From contig JAULAV010002364.1 in assembly GCA_030789695.1 (NCBI GenBank), positions 1 to 64,000 of the forward strand: 64,000 nt of DNA, read 5' to 3'. Below the pieces are notes generated by a model that was not told the origin of the DNA, ran no database searches, and was given only the letters and a program-made list of their open reading frames with translations. Of the stretch, positions 41,268 to 52,262 are shown piece after piece. A program made the translations under genes and the position numbers. Position 1 is the stretch's first letter. Each line of letters opens with the position of its first letter. This DNA is from Scilla litardierei. Its lineage: Eukaryota > Streptophyta > Magnoliopsida > Asparagales > Asparagaceae.

Positions 41268-42588
41268 TGAGGGGACATCGAGGAAGACTGGTGATCATCA
41301 CTACCCAAATCCAAGCGGCCTTCCCGGCAAGTTTGACGGGTGCATCTCGTATGCGCCCAACATCACGAGCTAAATGAATATCTTGAGGGGTCGAGCTCAT
41401 GACCTTAAACGAGCGCTTGTCGGGAGGCAACCCGACGGTTTTTGCATTATCTTTATTTGATTTTCATTTTTGGTTTAGCCTTTTATTAGTTTTTAGAATT
41501 TTTTGTCCATGAAAATCGTGACAACTGGTCCTATTTTTCATGACAGGAGAAGGAGAAAGGGAGATCAATCATATGGAGGATGATCGAGGCAAGGAAGAGC
41601 GCTCCAGGAACGCGTTCAGGCCTTAGGAGGAGGAAGAAACAGACTGGAGGAAGAAAAACAGAGACCAGAGCGAAAACGGAGAGCCGATGCAGAAAACAGC
41701 ACGTCACTCGGCCGAGTAGCATATGCCACTCGGCCGAGCAAAGACTCCACTCGGCCGAGTGGAGCACCAAACATGAAAGTTTCTGTAGACCAACTCTCTG
41801 TTAATTTCTGTAAGTTTTATTTTTTATTGCCACTCGGGCGAGTGACTAGTCACTCGGCCGAGTGGAACAGATACCCTCCTAACTCAAAAAATGCTGAGTG
41901 GCAGAGCCACTCGGCCGAGTGGAGTTTCTCCCTTCGGCCGAGTGAACAAAAGCCACTCGGCCGAGTCGTAAGTGGGAACGAGATTTTTGAAATTTATTTC
42001 GTTTACACACTCGACCGAGTGACATTGTCACTCGGCCGAGTCGTAACAATTCCTATATATAATCGCTGCGGGCTGCGCGAAAATCGAAACATAAAAAATC
42101 CCCCAAATTCTCAGCCCGAGCGCGACGTTTGAGCTCCATCGCCCGAATCGTCTCGACCCTCGCCCGAATCGACCCACTTCGCCGGCGATCGTGTTCACCT
42201 CCCCACGCTGACGTTCGGCCGCCAACACCCCTCGCCGGCGCCGGCCTCCACCGCCCCCAATCACCTCGTTTTGCCCCAAAAACTCCTTTTCTCCCCATTT
42301 CTCTTGATCCGTACGCCCGTTGAGCCCCTAACCCAAATTAATTTTTATATCTATCTATTATCCCCCATCTCCCCCATATATAATGAATATTATTTGCTGA
42401 TTCGATCGTTTGATTTGTAGGCTAGCTTGGGGGGGCTTTGGGGAGCTTTTGGACGCGCATTGAGCTTCGCGGCGGAGGCGTCTCTTCGCACACACAGCTG
42501 TTTGCTCTCGCAGCGTGTTCATGTACATTCGTTCCATTATTTAGCACGTCGCTGTATTTATTAGGTTGGGACACGTCTCGTGGCACAC
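41268..42588 (+). other. Athila-2 spacer between protease and ORF3
   Basis: 1.3 kb. It contains AAACGAGCGCTTGTCGGGAG followed by GCAACCC (41405-41435), a motif I recall downstream of pol in Athila elements. It also has a palindrome array (41703-42045) and a polypurine-like run at 42423-42433. RT, RNase H and integrase are absent. Confidence 0.65.
41703..42045 (+). repeat. Internal palindrome array ACTCGGCCGAGT, Athila-2
   Basis: Ten copies or near copies upstream of ORF3, at the same relative place as 10906-11210 of Athila-1. Confidence 0.85.
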
Positions 42589-44485
42589 ATGCCGTCGCGC
42601 ACTAGGCCGCGTACATGGGGATCTGCTCCCAAGTGGAAGAGGACCGATGATGCCGGTCCCTCTCACGCTAGGGAGGACTCCCCTACACCTAGCCCGCCAC
42701 TGCCACCACCACCTACACAGTCGATCCCTGCTGATCCTGTCCCTCCACCCGCTCCCACCGTCGGGCCGATGGGGATCACGTTTCGAAATGATGCACAATG
42801 CGCCAGGTTCAAGCGTATCTGCCATCGCTCGATAGTACCCTCTAGTTTCACACACTTAGCTGACCTTGACCGCCTAGGGATACTCGAGGGGCTTCTCACG
42901 TTGTACGACAACGTGGGATGGCGTGACTTTTTATCGGTGTCGGCGGATACTTATATCCGTCCGACACTTGAGGTCCTGAGCTCTATTAACCGGACCCCTG
43001 GAGGATGCACATTCTGCTTGATGGATCGAGAGTGCGAGATCACTCTCGACATGCTTAGGGCATTCTTCTAGTGGCCCGCTGTCCCTGACCCTAACTGAGC
43101 CTACGCTCCCACGCACATCCCACCCCCGTCGTTCGACACATGCACATTCTGGACACGGATCACGGGATCCCCACTTGCCTTTGACCCTAATAGGGCCAAG
43201 GCCTCAGCCATCCTGCACCCCTGCCTCCGCATTGCACAGCGCCTCATGGTGACTACTTTCCTAGCGAGGTACGAGCCCGGGACCATGTCTACGCCTGAGC
43301 TATATATGCTCTACGCGATGACTCGCCCCAGGGTTCTGGATAGGGGTAGCGACGACTTGGTCCCCGTCGTCGAGATCGACATTGCTAGTTGGTTTTTGGA
43401 CCGCATCATCATTTCGGTGAGCGCTCGCTCACCTATCTGTTGTGGCGGTCTGATCACTCTTTTGGCCCTTATGACCGGCGTGGACCTACCTGATGACTTG
43501 CGTCGAGCCCCGGGCCCAACTTCACTTTCGATAGATGTTATGGCCCGGATGAAGATGCTTCGTCCCCACGGTCGCAGGCACTGGGTGTGGTTGCACGGTC
43601 CCTTTAGTGCTGACTACATGGTTCTTCCGAGCCTAGCTCGGACACACATTGGACCGGCCCATGGGGATTGGATTCCAGTGATGGATCTTCTTATCCCTGC
43701 TGCCTACGTGCTTGAGGCTGAGGATGCTGAGCAGGCACCCCCCTGCACCACCTGTTGACCATGTGATCCCTCAGCCTGCACCTGCACTATCTGCACCTCC
43801 CGACACTTCTGTCCACACTTCTGTCAGTGTCGGGAGCACCTTGGCTGAGCCGTCCGCCTCCACCACCACCACCACTGAGCCTATGTCTGTCGAGCCTATC
43901 ACCTCTCTGAGCCCCGAGCGTCCCACCACCATTTTAGAGAGTGGCGAGACCTCCTTTACCGTCGCAGTGGCGGTCCTGACCTCACTTTTGTCCACGGCCA
44001 CCCCGACCGTTTGTCAGTCTGACCCCACTGCCGCTGTCTTTACCGAGAGTGTCATGACTTCTGTCCCCACTTTTGCGTCACTGACCTCTCCCGTTACCTC
44101 GTCGCCCATTTTGCCTTCCACCTCTGCTGCTGCTGCTTCGACACAGCCTGCGTCCCAACCTCACACCGAGGCTGGGCATCACTTACCTAGCATAGCACGC
44201 CTTCCACACTTTCCTGCTGGCCCCGTCACCTACGCTGCCCGCCAGAGACAGCCCCGCACCTCACCCGTTAGACCTGTGCGTCCCTCCGCTCCACCACCCC
44301 CTGACTCTCTAGTTCAGAGCATTCGTGCTCTTGAGGGGGTGGTTAGTGGACTTCAAGGGGACTTTAGGGCTCTCTCCGCCACGGTCAGTTTTGTGCAGTC
44401 CCGCGTCGCCATGCTTCCCGATATTCAGGCTTGCCTGAATCAGATTCTGGCGCGTCTGCCTCCACCACCCACACCCACCCAGTAG
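42589..44485 (+). pseudogene. Athila-2 ORF3: uncharacterised Athila-type plant retrotransposon protein
   Basis: Starts MPSRTRPRTWGSAPKWKRTD at 42589. Pro-rich N-terminus, then MGITFRNDAQCARFKRICHR, LYDNVGWRDFLSVSADTYIR and CEITLDMLRAFF. In-frame stops lie at 43069 and 43099. Then comes FLARYEPGTMSTPELYMLYA to WVWLHGPFSADYMVLPSLA (to 43758). A frameshift near 43740 leads to a Ser/Thr/Pro-rich part and a helical end (SIRALEGVVSGLQGDFRALS). About 630 residues if joined. It resembles ATHILA ORF-1-like proteins of unknown role. No transmembrane segment or signal peptide is evident, so an envelope-like role is not supported. Confidence 0.65.
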
Positions 44486-44882
44486 ATACCACGCGCACCC
44501 CCTCCACCACCACCTCCTCCACAGGACGGTACTGGTGCAGCCCCACCACCAGCTTAGGCACACTCTTGATGCCTCTTATATTTTTTTGTCGTTTTGCTGC
44601 CCGTTTGTTCTTGGGCCTGATGATTTTTGCCCCCCCTCCTCCACGTACTATTTTGATGCCTTCCTGATCATATCTTTTTGTATCTTTTCGGGAGTGAGGG
44701 AGAGACCTTTGGGGACACTTATATCTGCACCATCCTGATCTTTGCATGCATCACATTCATTCATATTTTATTTTCTTTCTTTTTCTTTTTTTCTTTTTTA
44801 TCATGCATGCATCCTCACCCACCCCACCCACTTCACGTCTCTCAATGTGCCACACTTTGCACATTGAGGACACTGTTCACTT

Positions 44883-44894
44883 CAGCTTGGGGGA
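44883..44894 (+). promoter_or_regulatory. Internal polypurine-like copy, Athila-2
   Basis: CAGCTTGGGGGAG, 1.6 kb before the 3' LTR, preceded by a 9-bp-arm hairpin. Confidence 0.5.
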
Positions 44895-45892
44895 GTGAGT
44901 TCTCACATATTTTACCTTTTTTGCCACCCTTTACTTTTATTTCTCACATTTTCTTTCCACTTTTTCATTTTTATCATGCATCACGTTTTCTTTTCCTTTC
45001 TTGAGTATGATGCATTATATATATAGTTCTATTTTCTTTTATCTTTGTTTCTTTCATCTTTTGCTAGAGATGATTTTTCTGTGATGGTGATGACGTGGTG
45101 TTAGCTTATCTCTATATGCATGCTATTTTGTCATGCCCTAGCTTTTGTTTCAGATATCATATGCTATGTTCTGCTTTGCATTTTTGAAATAGTAACCCAC
45201 TCTTTTCCTGTATGAATATGGATAAAATTCTGTTATTAGCTGATTTCTGATGATTCATATGTATGCTTATCATAGAAAACACACCAAGCTTCACACATTG
45301 ATTGCTTATATCTGGAGTACTGCTTTCCTTTCTCATATCACTTCTTATTGCATGAATTGTGCGCTTCACTTTCAGGTTGATTGAATGTTTGCTAGGATGA
45401 TATATCTGAACTAGTTTACTTTTTGAGATTAAACTGAGTAGATTATATTACTCTGCTGAAAGTTGTCGTGCACGTCTTATAGAGTGAACTGAGTGATACA
45501 TTTATTTCTTTCTCCACATATCTTGAGCATCATTTCTCTATTTAAAATTCATTGGTGAATCCTCCCCTTAGCAAGTCTATTATTGGCATTTCCCCGGCTA
45601 TTAATTATCATGCTCTAAATCCCCAAAATTAAAAAGAAAAAAATATATGCTTGCATGTATATCCTTCTCTCTTTTGATTTGGGATCACCTATGTATAAAT
45701 GTTTATTGAAAAAAAAATTTTGAGAAAAAGAAAAGACAAGAGAAATTAAGTTCAAAATGATCCCATCTCATACTATTTCTCTCTTGCTTCCCTCTTTTTG
45801 TTTTTATTTTTACTTCTTTTTGGAGCTTCAAAAGAAATGGGGAATGTACATATTGATTTGTTTATGCCACCACGCTTATGGATAAGCTTGGG

Positions 45893-45906
45893 GGAGAGGA
45901 TCCAAT
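45893..45906 (+). promoter_or_regulatory. Second internal polypurine-like copy, Athila-2
   Basis: TAAGCTTGGGGGAGAGG, about 560 bp before the 3' LTR. It has the same core as the terminal PPT. Confidence 0.5.
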
Positions 45907-46452
45907 GATGTGTGAGAGAGTGACTACTTGACGGTGCATGACAAACTAGGCTAAGTAATCTTCTATACTCGGTGAGATTGCTAAAGTTTCACGAAATCCA
46001 GAAATCGACACTTAGCATTCATTTCTTGAAAACCATACTTTTCTATTCTTACTATTCCATACCGTGTGATATCTCTTATACTCCTTATAGAAAGCATTCA
46101 ATTGAAAAGTGTGTGATCTATGGTTATGCGTACCGCTTTAGATGCTTCAGACGATGCTAATCCTAGAATGATTCCATATTTCATGCTATATTGATATTTT
46201 GGGGTTTTCTATTTCGAATGCGTCAATTATACTATGATATCAAAATAAAAGTCTTTGACATGTGTTTTATATTCGATGCATGCTATATGAGTAAGCAAAA
46301 CCCACGTCCTGAGATAAATGATCTAGCGCCTCTATTCTTCGCTTTCTATTCTATTTTTTATTTATTATTTTTTTATTTTATTTTCCTTCTTTTCCATTAT
46401 TTTTCCCGTCGGGCTCACCTTTTACTCATCTTCCTCGAGGACGAGTAAGAGG

Positions 46453-46465
46453 TAAGCTTGGGGGA
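46453..46465 (+). promoter_or_regulatory. Polypurine tract of Athila-2
   Basis: TAAGCTTGGGGGATTTT precedes TGATCG of the 3' LTR; primes plus-strand DNA. Confidence 0.8.
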
Positions 46466-46771
46466 TTTTGATCGCTCCGTATTTTACACCCTTTTTCTGC
46501 ATGTTTACATGCCACTTTGATCGTTCATATCGCGTTTTTCACTATTATTCGACAATATTGCGATGCTTTTCACGATTTCTTGTTTTTTGTCGTATTTCAG
46601 GAGAAATGGAGCGATTCGGAGTGATTTTGAGATCAAGAGGATTTGCACCCACTCCGGAGTGTCACCCAAGACTCTTTTGAGGGCTATTTGGCGATGGGAG
46701 ATAAGTGGAAGAGGAAGAAACGTCGTGGGAGCGACGAGGAAGCGAAAAGATGAAGAATGGGCATCTGCAGC

Positions 46772-47165
46772 ATCTCACTCGGCCGAGTGAACCACCCACT
46801 CAGCCGAGCAAGGAGACCACTCGGCCGACCAGACCGGACACGCATCAACAGAAGGAATTGGGCGTGCACTCGGTCGAGTGACGATAGTCCACTCGGTCGA
46901 GCATGGAAATCCCCTCGCCCGAGTGGCATGGGAAAATCCACTTCAAAAACGACCCACTTACTGTAAATTTACAGGCTTTTGACGATTCCGACTCGGCCGA
47001 GCAAGAAATGCCCCTCGGCTGAGCAAGAAATGCCCCTCGGCCGAGTGAGTAAAGTCACTCGGCCAAGTCACCTTCCGGAGACAGACCCCCAAAAACCCGA
47101 ACTTACTGTAATTGTACAGGGTCTGTCACTCGGCCGAGTGACATTTGTCACTCGGCCGAGTGAGC
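46772..47165 (+). repeat. Palindrome array ACTCGGCCGAGT, Athila-2 3' LTR
   Basis: About twelve copies and variants, the last two (47128-47165) being absent from the 5' LTR. Confidence 0.85.
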
Positions 47166-47245
47166 CGCCCCGCCTGCTGCGTAAACTGCGATTTTTGAGC
47201 TGCGCAGGGGCATTTTTGTCACGATTTTTTGGGCGATTTTGAGGG

Positions 47246-47254
47246 GTATTTAGA
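47246..47254 (+). promoter_or_regulatory. TATA-like box, Athila-2 3' LTR
   Basis: GTATTTAGACC, aligned with GTATTTAAACC of Athila-1 and CTATTTAAGG of Athila-3. Confidence 0.45.
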
Positions 47255-47638
47255 CCCAGTTTTTGCCCTAGTTTAGAAGAACTTTTTGATACTTTTGGCA
47301 GCCTTTTTAGAGAGCTTTTTAGATCAATAGATTTAGCTTTTCTCTTGGAGATTAAAAGGTTATTTTTGTTGGATGCTATTGGGTTCTCATTGGTTTGTCT
47401 CTCTTCTTGTCAAAAACTCCATTTTTATTGATAATTTCTCTATTGCAATGAATTGTGCTGAATTTTCTATTGAATTTCTTATGAATTTCATGATGAATAG
47501 TGAGTAGTTCTATTGTCCTAGGGCATAGGGATGAACCCTATGAACCTTATTTCTACTTTGTGATGAATTGGTGAAATCCTTGCTAGAATTGATTAGGGTA
47601 AGGTTGGGATTGATTAATTACGGATAGCTAGGGATTCA

Positions 47639-47941
47639 TATTGATTGGGATTTGCAAGAGATTGGGTCCCAATTGATAGGAAGCCCTAGAAATTTGATTT
47701 AGATTTACGATTGGACTTTTCTAGAATTGGTTTGCAAGAGATTGGACCAAGGCTAGGGGTTTCAATTGTAATTCTATACACATACCCGTTTGCAAGAGAT
47801 TGGACGGGTAGGAACTATCTCAACCTAGGTCGTAGCTCGAGTTTGCACGAGAGTGGGCTCGAGATACGATTGGACGATGATGTCGTTCTTAACGCTAGCG
47901 GCTTAGGTTAGGGTTTGCAAGAGATTGGGCCCTACCCTAGG
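47639..47941 (+). repeat. Five-hairpin array with constant loop, Athila-2 3' LTR
   Basis: Nearly identical to 30253-30553. H1 starts 47640, H2 47721, H3 47783, H4 47831 and H5 47903. It begins about 390 bp downstream of the TATA-like box. Confidence 0.85.
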
Positions 47942-48305
47942 TTTGCTATAGACCGGTAATAGCGCGAGAGTGTGAGCTTGGTTCTACATTTAGTTGCGAC
48001 TAGTTCACCTAAAATTCAAGTCTAGCAATGATGTAACCTACAAATCACAACGATGAGATACGGTCCGTAGCGGGGATTCCCTATCCCTAGGCGCTTTATT
48101 TTATTGATATTTCTATTAATATACGAACGATTGTGACAATTTTACCCCAAATTATTCTTGACCATTCCGATAGCTAGGTGATTAGAAGAAGACACTGTTA
48201 TTGTTCCTCCCTGAGTTCGATACCCGCTCACCACTACGCCGTGCGCTAGCGGTAAGACTACACGTCGCTCGTCCCGGTTGCGCGTGCATACCGGGGCGTC
48301 GACCA

Positions 48306-48310
48306 ATTTT
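48306..48310. repeat. Target-site duplication of Athila-2, right
   Basis: ATTTT, identical to 29210-29214. Confidence 0.9.
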
Positions 48311-49930
48311 CTCACCTCAAGATCATTGACCGGTGGTTTAGCGGTCAACATGGTCAAGGGATGGGTTGGAATCCATTGGTTCCTCCAAGTGTACGTGTTC
48401 TCGGCTTGGGTTGCACAGGCCCCACTTTGGCATGGGATGCGACTCGCTTGGTGGGTCGAGGACGAACGGGCTTTTCGTCCGGAGTGTTAGGCCTCAGTCA
48501 GCGAGGTGCGAAGGGGTAGTCTCGGCACCTAGGTGAGCACTCGGCCTCAGTCAATCAAGTTCCGAGGGGTAGCCTCGGTGACCCGATTATCACTCGGTCT
48601 CGGTCGATGGCGACGCTTGCTAGAGGCGTGCGTGCTCGTCATCGTGCGGGCCTTCCTTAGGCGAGTTTTGAGTTGAGGGGTAGCCTTTGCTCCTCTGTTC
48701 TGCTTCTTCCCGGACAGACAAAGAAACTCGTCAAGGGTACTGTACCTTGGTTCCGGCCAAGTCCCCTCCGATGCCTAAGTCAGAATGGATCTGAATAATA
48801 CTCGGCGGGATCGGTACGGCTCGTAAAGAGGCCGGCATGCGTATCATCGGACCGAGTTATGGAAGGGGAGATAATGAGGAAAGCCAGGTCTTTTAGTGGA
48901 ATACCTCTGTTGTTGGTGTCAGGGATTCGATCCCTTTCTTAATTCATGCCCCAACCCCAATATAGGGACTCCCCCACAATTGCCGTGTCTTCGTGCCCCC
49001 TTATTCCGCCCCCATGATCTGCCCCCCTCCAAGCGCCTTTATGCACCATCAAGGGGGATTAATGGGGTCCCTTAATGGCCAATAAGGGAGAGCATTTTAG
49101 AGAGTGGTTAGCTCCCGCAGTCGGGGGCTGACCGGGCGCACGTCCGATCGTGGGTGATCCTAAGCAGGGCTTCCCCGATGGCCTTCACTGGTTGGACCAA
49201 AACTCTTTTTGGAGAGCCTACTTCTTCCCGTGTGGGCTTGGGCCGCCTGCTTTTGGGCCTCTCTAAAATAGATGTATCAACCTTCGTTGTTGGTGTCGGG
49301 GATTTGGTCCCTTTCTTCATTCATGCCCCCACCCCTATATAGGGATTCCCCCCACGATCACCGTGTCTTCGTGCCCCCTTATTCCACCCACATGATCTGC
49401 CCCCCTCAGGGCGCCTTTATGCACCATCAAGGTAGATTAATGTGGTCCCTTAATGGCCATTAAGGGAGAGCGTTTTAGGGAATGGTTAGCTCCTGCAGTC
49501 GGGGGCTGACTGGGCGCACGTCCGATCGTGGGTGATCCTAAGCCGGGATTCCCTGGGGGCCTTCGCTGGTTGGCCCAAAACTCTTTTTGGTGAGCCTAAT
49601 TCTTCCTGTGTGGGCTTGGGCCACCTGCTTCTGGGCCTCTCTAAAATAGTCGTATCAATTACCCCCATCTTTCGGGCCGTTCGGATTCTGCCGGTTCTGT
49701 TCGGGTGACGTGACTTCTACGGATTTTGACAGGCACGTCAGTCGAGGCCAATCCACTAAATGGTGGCCATCATGACGCTGCCCATTCGAAGAGCCACCAG
49801 TCCTCCAGATGCTGCCACGCGCTCTCCTTCAGACGGTCTGGATTCTGAGACTGCTCTTCATATACAGACGCTGGCCTTCCGAGTTTTGATTCTTTCGTGC
49901 CTTTCTTCCTGACTCTGATCTTGCAAGCTC
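48311..49930 (-). repeat. LTR shared by T1 and T2
   Basis: Continues 29199-29214. GGTAG-loop hairpins lie at 48503-48530 and 48559-48582, and the third near 48672 is decayed. A 375-bp segment is present twice (about 48908-49285 and 49286-49660). The minus-strand TATA CCTATATAGG is at 49333-49345. The right end is estimated. Confidence 0.65.
48908..49660. repeat. 375-bp direct repeat inside the T2 LTR
   Basis: Both copies run from GTTGGTGTC(A/G)GGGAT to CTCTAAAATAG(A/T)(T/C)GTATCAA. T3 also has two copies (55917-56287, 56290-56670) and T1 one. Confidence 0.85.
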
Positions 49931-50016
49931 CCTCGAACCCTCCTTCGTCTATCTTCCTTTGGATTCACTCTAATGTAACTCTTCTTCTTCCCTCTTTGTC
50001 CCGTTTGCTTTGCCTC

Positions 50017-52083
50017 ATGGAGACACTTAGAATAGGTGGTTCTACGTCGGGGCCCAGGGTTCCCCCGGCGCCTGAGTCAGGCGATCCCCCGTCTTCGAGG
50101 CCCGGTGTCCCCTTGTCGACATGCCTTGTTCTGGACAAAGGGAAGGGTTTGCTTTTTGTGGACCCGGTTGGCAATGATGTGGTTCGGGCGGCAGAAAGGG
50201 TCGACGTTCCACCGACGGTCCTTGGGTCGTCATCCATGGTCCCCTTCTCGAAGGTGGCGGAGATCCGGGAGAAGTATCTGTGCCATCAGTATGACGTTTG
50301 GGTTCCTTTCAGCGACGAAAGGATTTGCTTTCCAAGGAGTAGGAAGATCGACGTCTACGTCGAGATGTTTCACCTGGGACTCCGCTTCCCCCTTTATCCC
50401 TTCATCATCCAGGTCATGGAGTTCTTGATGGTGGCCCTGTGCCCCCCGTATTCCATCGTTGTGTTGGTTGGGTTCATCATGATCTGCGGCGTCCATGGCT
50501 TGGAGCCGTCCCTCCCCCTTTTATTCCATTATTGCAGGGTTCAAACGGTCGGCCGAGGGTCGTGGCAGCACATCTGGGCCCGAGCAGGAAGGGAGTGTTT
50601 GCTCGGCATGTCACGCTAGGTGGAGGACTGGAGCTCGAGCTTCATTTTCATCGTTTTTCCGAGGGACACTGAGATCTTGACAGGTTGGGAAGGGCTATGT
50701 CAGTATGACTTGACGATGACCCTCTCCGAGCCTGATCAGGATTCCATCCACCTATTTCCGTCTCTGCCCTTAGAGGAGAGGTCGGTCTGGCCTCTGCTGA
50801 ACGACCTGCTCCTCAAGACCGTCATGTGGACCCCTGGTAGGTGCCCCTTTTTTCTTTCCGCTTTCCCTCTCGCTTACCCTGATCTTCTTTCTTTCCACAG
50901 AGATGGTGGGCCGAGAATTCAGCCGTAATGTCGATGAGCTCATCCACCGGGGATCTAGCCGAAGCAGTGGGATCCCCTCGGTGCAGGCACCTCGCCGTAT
51001 GGTGGAGGAGGAGGTGTGCGGGCCGACCCGATAGTGGGGAGACTAGAGCCTACGGTCAAGGCCCCACCGCGCGCCCCGATCGTGGTGGGTTCCTCCGTGG
51101 TAGAGACCGCGACTATCGAACCATCTCGCTCCATCTGCGCTGAAGGTGGCAATAAGGGTGCCGGCATGATTTCTCGTGTGCCCACGGGTGGTCACAGCGT
51201 GGGGCAGAAGCATTCCCCTCCGGAGTCCGCGGGGCCCATCGACAAGAAGAAGACGACAAAGACCGGGGTGGTCCATCCTTCCGTGGTTCCCGGGGCGTCA
51301 GTCGCCTCTGGTGAAACCCTCCCACTGGCCTTGGTGGCCACCCCTGTCGACTCAGTCGAGCCGTCCTTGGTCGGGGCCAGGGGGCCATGTTGAACCTCCA
51401 GGCGGGCCCCGAGGTTACGCTTGGGAACTCGTTTTTTGTCGACCAAGCCGTGGCCACCCAGCTGGCGTAGAGCTTCGTCCTTCCGAGGGACAGCTCCCTC
51501 CTGGAGAGGGCTCCCTCCGACCGACTAATGGACTCTCTAGTCTAGCTGCTTCAGCAGGTTAGTCGTCTTGTTGCTTTCAATCCTGCCTTGTGATTCCCCT
51601 GGCTCGCCTCTTTCGTTTTGCAGGCCACAATGATGGCCTTTGAGGTGCAGTGCCACACGGCCCAGGCATCCAACCTCGAGGAGTCTCTGGTGCGGGAGCG
51701 CTTGAGGGTTGGGGCGGCCGAGGTGGCGGCCAAAGAAGCCTGCATGGAGGCCCGGCAACTGCGGTGTCAGGTGGACGAGCTTGCCTCCGAGGTGCTGGAC
51801 CTTCAGGAGGAACTGGCCGACTCTCAGAGGTCGGCCCGAGTGGCAGAAGAAGTGTTCCGTCAGAAGAGGGGTGATCTCTGGAACGAGCTAGGGGCCCTGT
51901 GTCAGGCGCTGTCGTGCATCCCACCCGGCTCGTCGAGGAGGGGGAGAGGGGCTATGAGGGTGTCCTTAGGCCACGGATTGCGGAGGCCCTCAGGGAGGCT
52001 TTCGACACCTACGAGGACCTCTTGGCCCCCAAGATCGTGGGGGTCTTTTGAGACTCTTTCCAGAGGTTCGAGGAGCGTGTCTG
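50017..52083 (+). pseudogene. T2 antisense gene: gypsy-type transposon domain protein with coiled coil, two introns
   Basis: Best copy of the plus-strand gene. It starts METLRIGGSTSGPRVPPAPE. Exon 1 holds the conserved region VPFSKVAEIREKYLCHQYDV, then GLRFPLYPFIIQVMEFLMVA and YSIVVLVGFIMICGVHGLE, as in the plant putative gypsy-type transposon domain (PF04195-like, from memory). One in-frame TAG at 50617 interrupts it. Intron 1 is 50837-50900 (GTAGGT...TTCCACAG), joining in frame to EMVGREFSRNVDELI. A stop and frame change near 51030 follow. Then comes a Pro/Val-rich linker to 51393. Intron 2 is 51558-51623 (GTTAGT...TTTTGCAG). Then a coiled-coil helix (ASNLEESLVRERLRVGAAEV, then ELASEVLDLQEELADSQRSA). 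A frameshift lies near 51910. The end is at about 52083. No function is known. Confidence 0.7.
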
Positions 52084-52224
52084 AGAGTCACTTCCCCGAC
52101 CCCAGCCAGGTCCCGAAGGCCCTCCCCACACCGAGCAAGGCGAGGTGCCAGAGGACGCCTCCTCCTGGGCCCGGGCCCCTAGGCAAAGCTTCTTCCTTTT
52201 TGTTCCCCTTCCCCTCCCTTGCCT

Positions 52225-52262
52225 TGTAATGCAGAAAATTTTTTGGGGTGTAATGTATAAAG
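52225..52262 (+). terminator. Likely poly(A) region of the T2 antisense gene
   Basis: TTGTAATGCAGAAAATT and GTGTAATGTATAAAGTATTT, conserved with T1 and T3 while nearby sequence varies. Confidence 0.45.

Larger units (their letters stand above)
44486..46452 (+). other. Athila-2 3' non-coding region
   Basis: Nearly 2 kb, AT-rich, no gene. It has a hairpin TCAATGTGC...GCACATTGA at 44842-44867, just before a polypurine-like copy at 44883, and another copy at 45893. Colinear with 6512-8381 of Athila-1. Confidence 0.7.
29215..48305 (+). mobile_element. Athila-2: Athila-like gypsy element without RT or integrase, hosting Copia-2
   Basis: LTRs 29215-30917 and 46469-48305 with a perfect target duplication ATTTT (29210-29214, 48306-48310). 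Without Copia-2 it is about 11.2 kb, the same size and order as Athila-1: gag, protease, palindrome spacer, ORF3, long 3' non-coding part. The matching lack of RT and integrase in two independent insertions indicates a non-autonomous family and not two separate deletions. Confidence 0.9.
46469..48305 (+). repeat. 3' LTR of Athila-2
   Basis: 1837 bp, TGATCGCTCC...GTCGACCA. It keeps the promoter part lost from the 5' LTR. Confidence 0.9.

Noticed and set aside
41531..42132. ORFs with repeated LGRV / SAEW / RPSE words
   Set aside because: These are the translations of ACTCGGCCGAGT and its spacers in different frames and on both strands; no codon-level conservation.
42589..44485. ORF3 as an envelope-like protein, as proposed for some Athila elements
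   Set aside because: No signal peptide or transmembrane segment is visible, and the sequence is closer to the ATHILA ORF-1 type.
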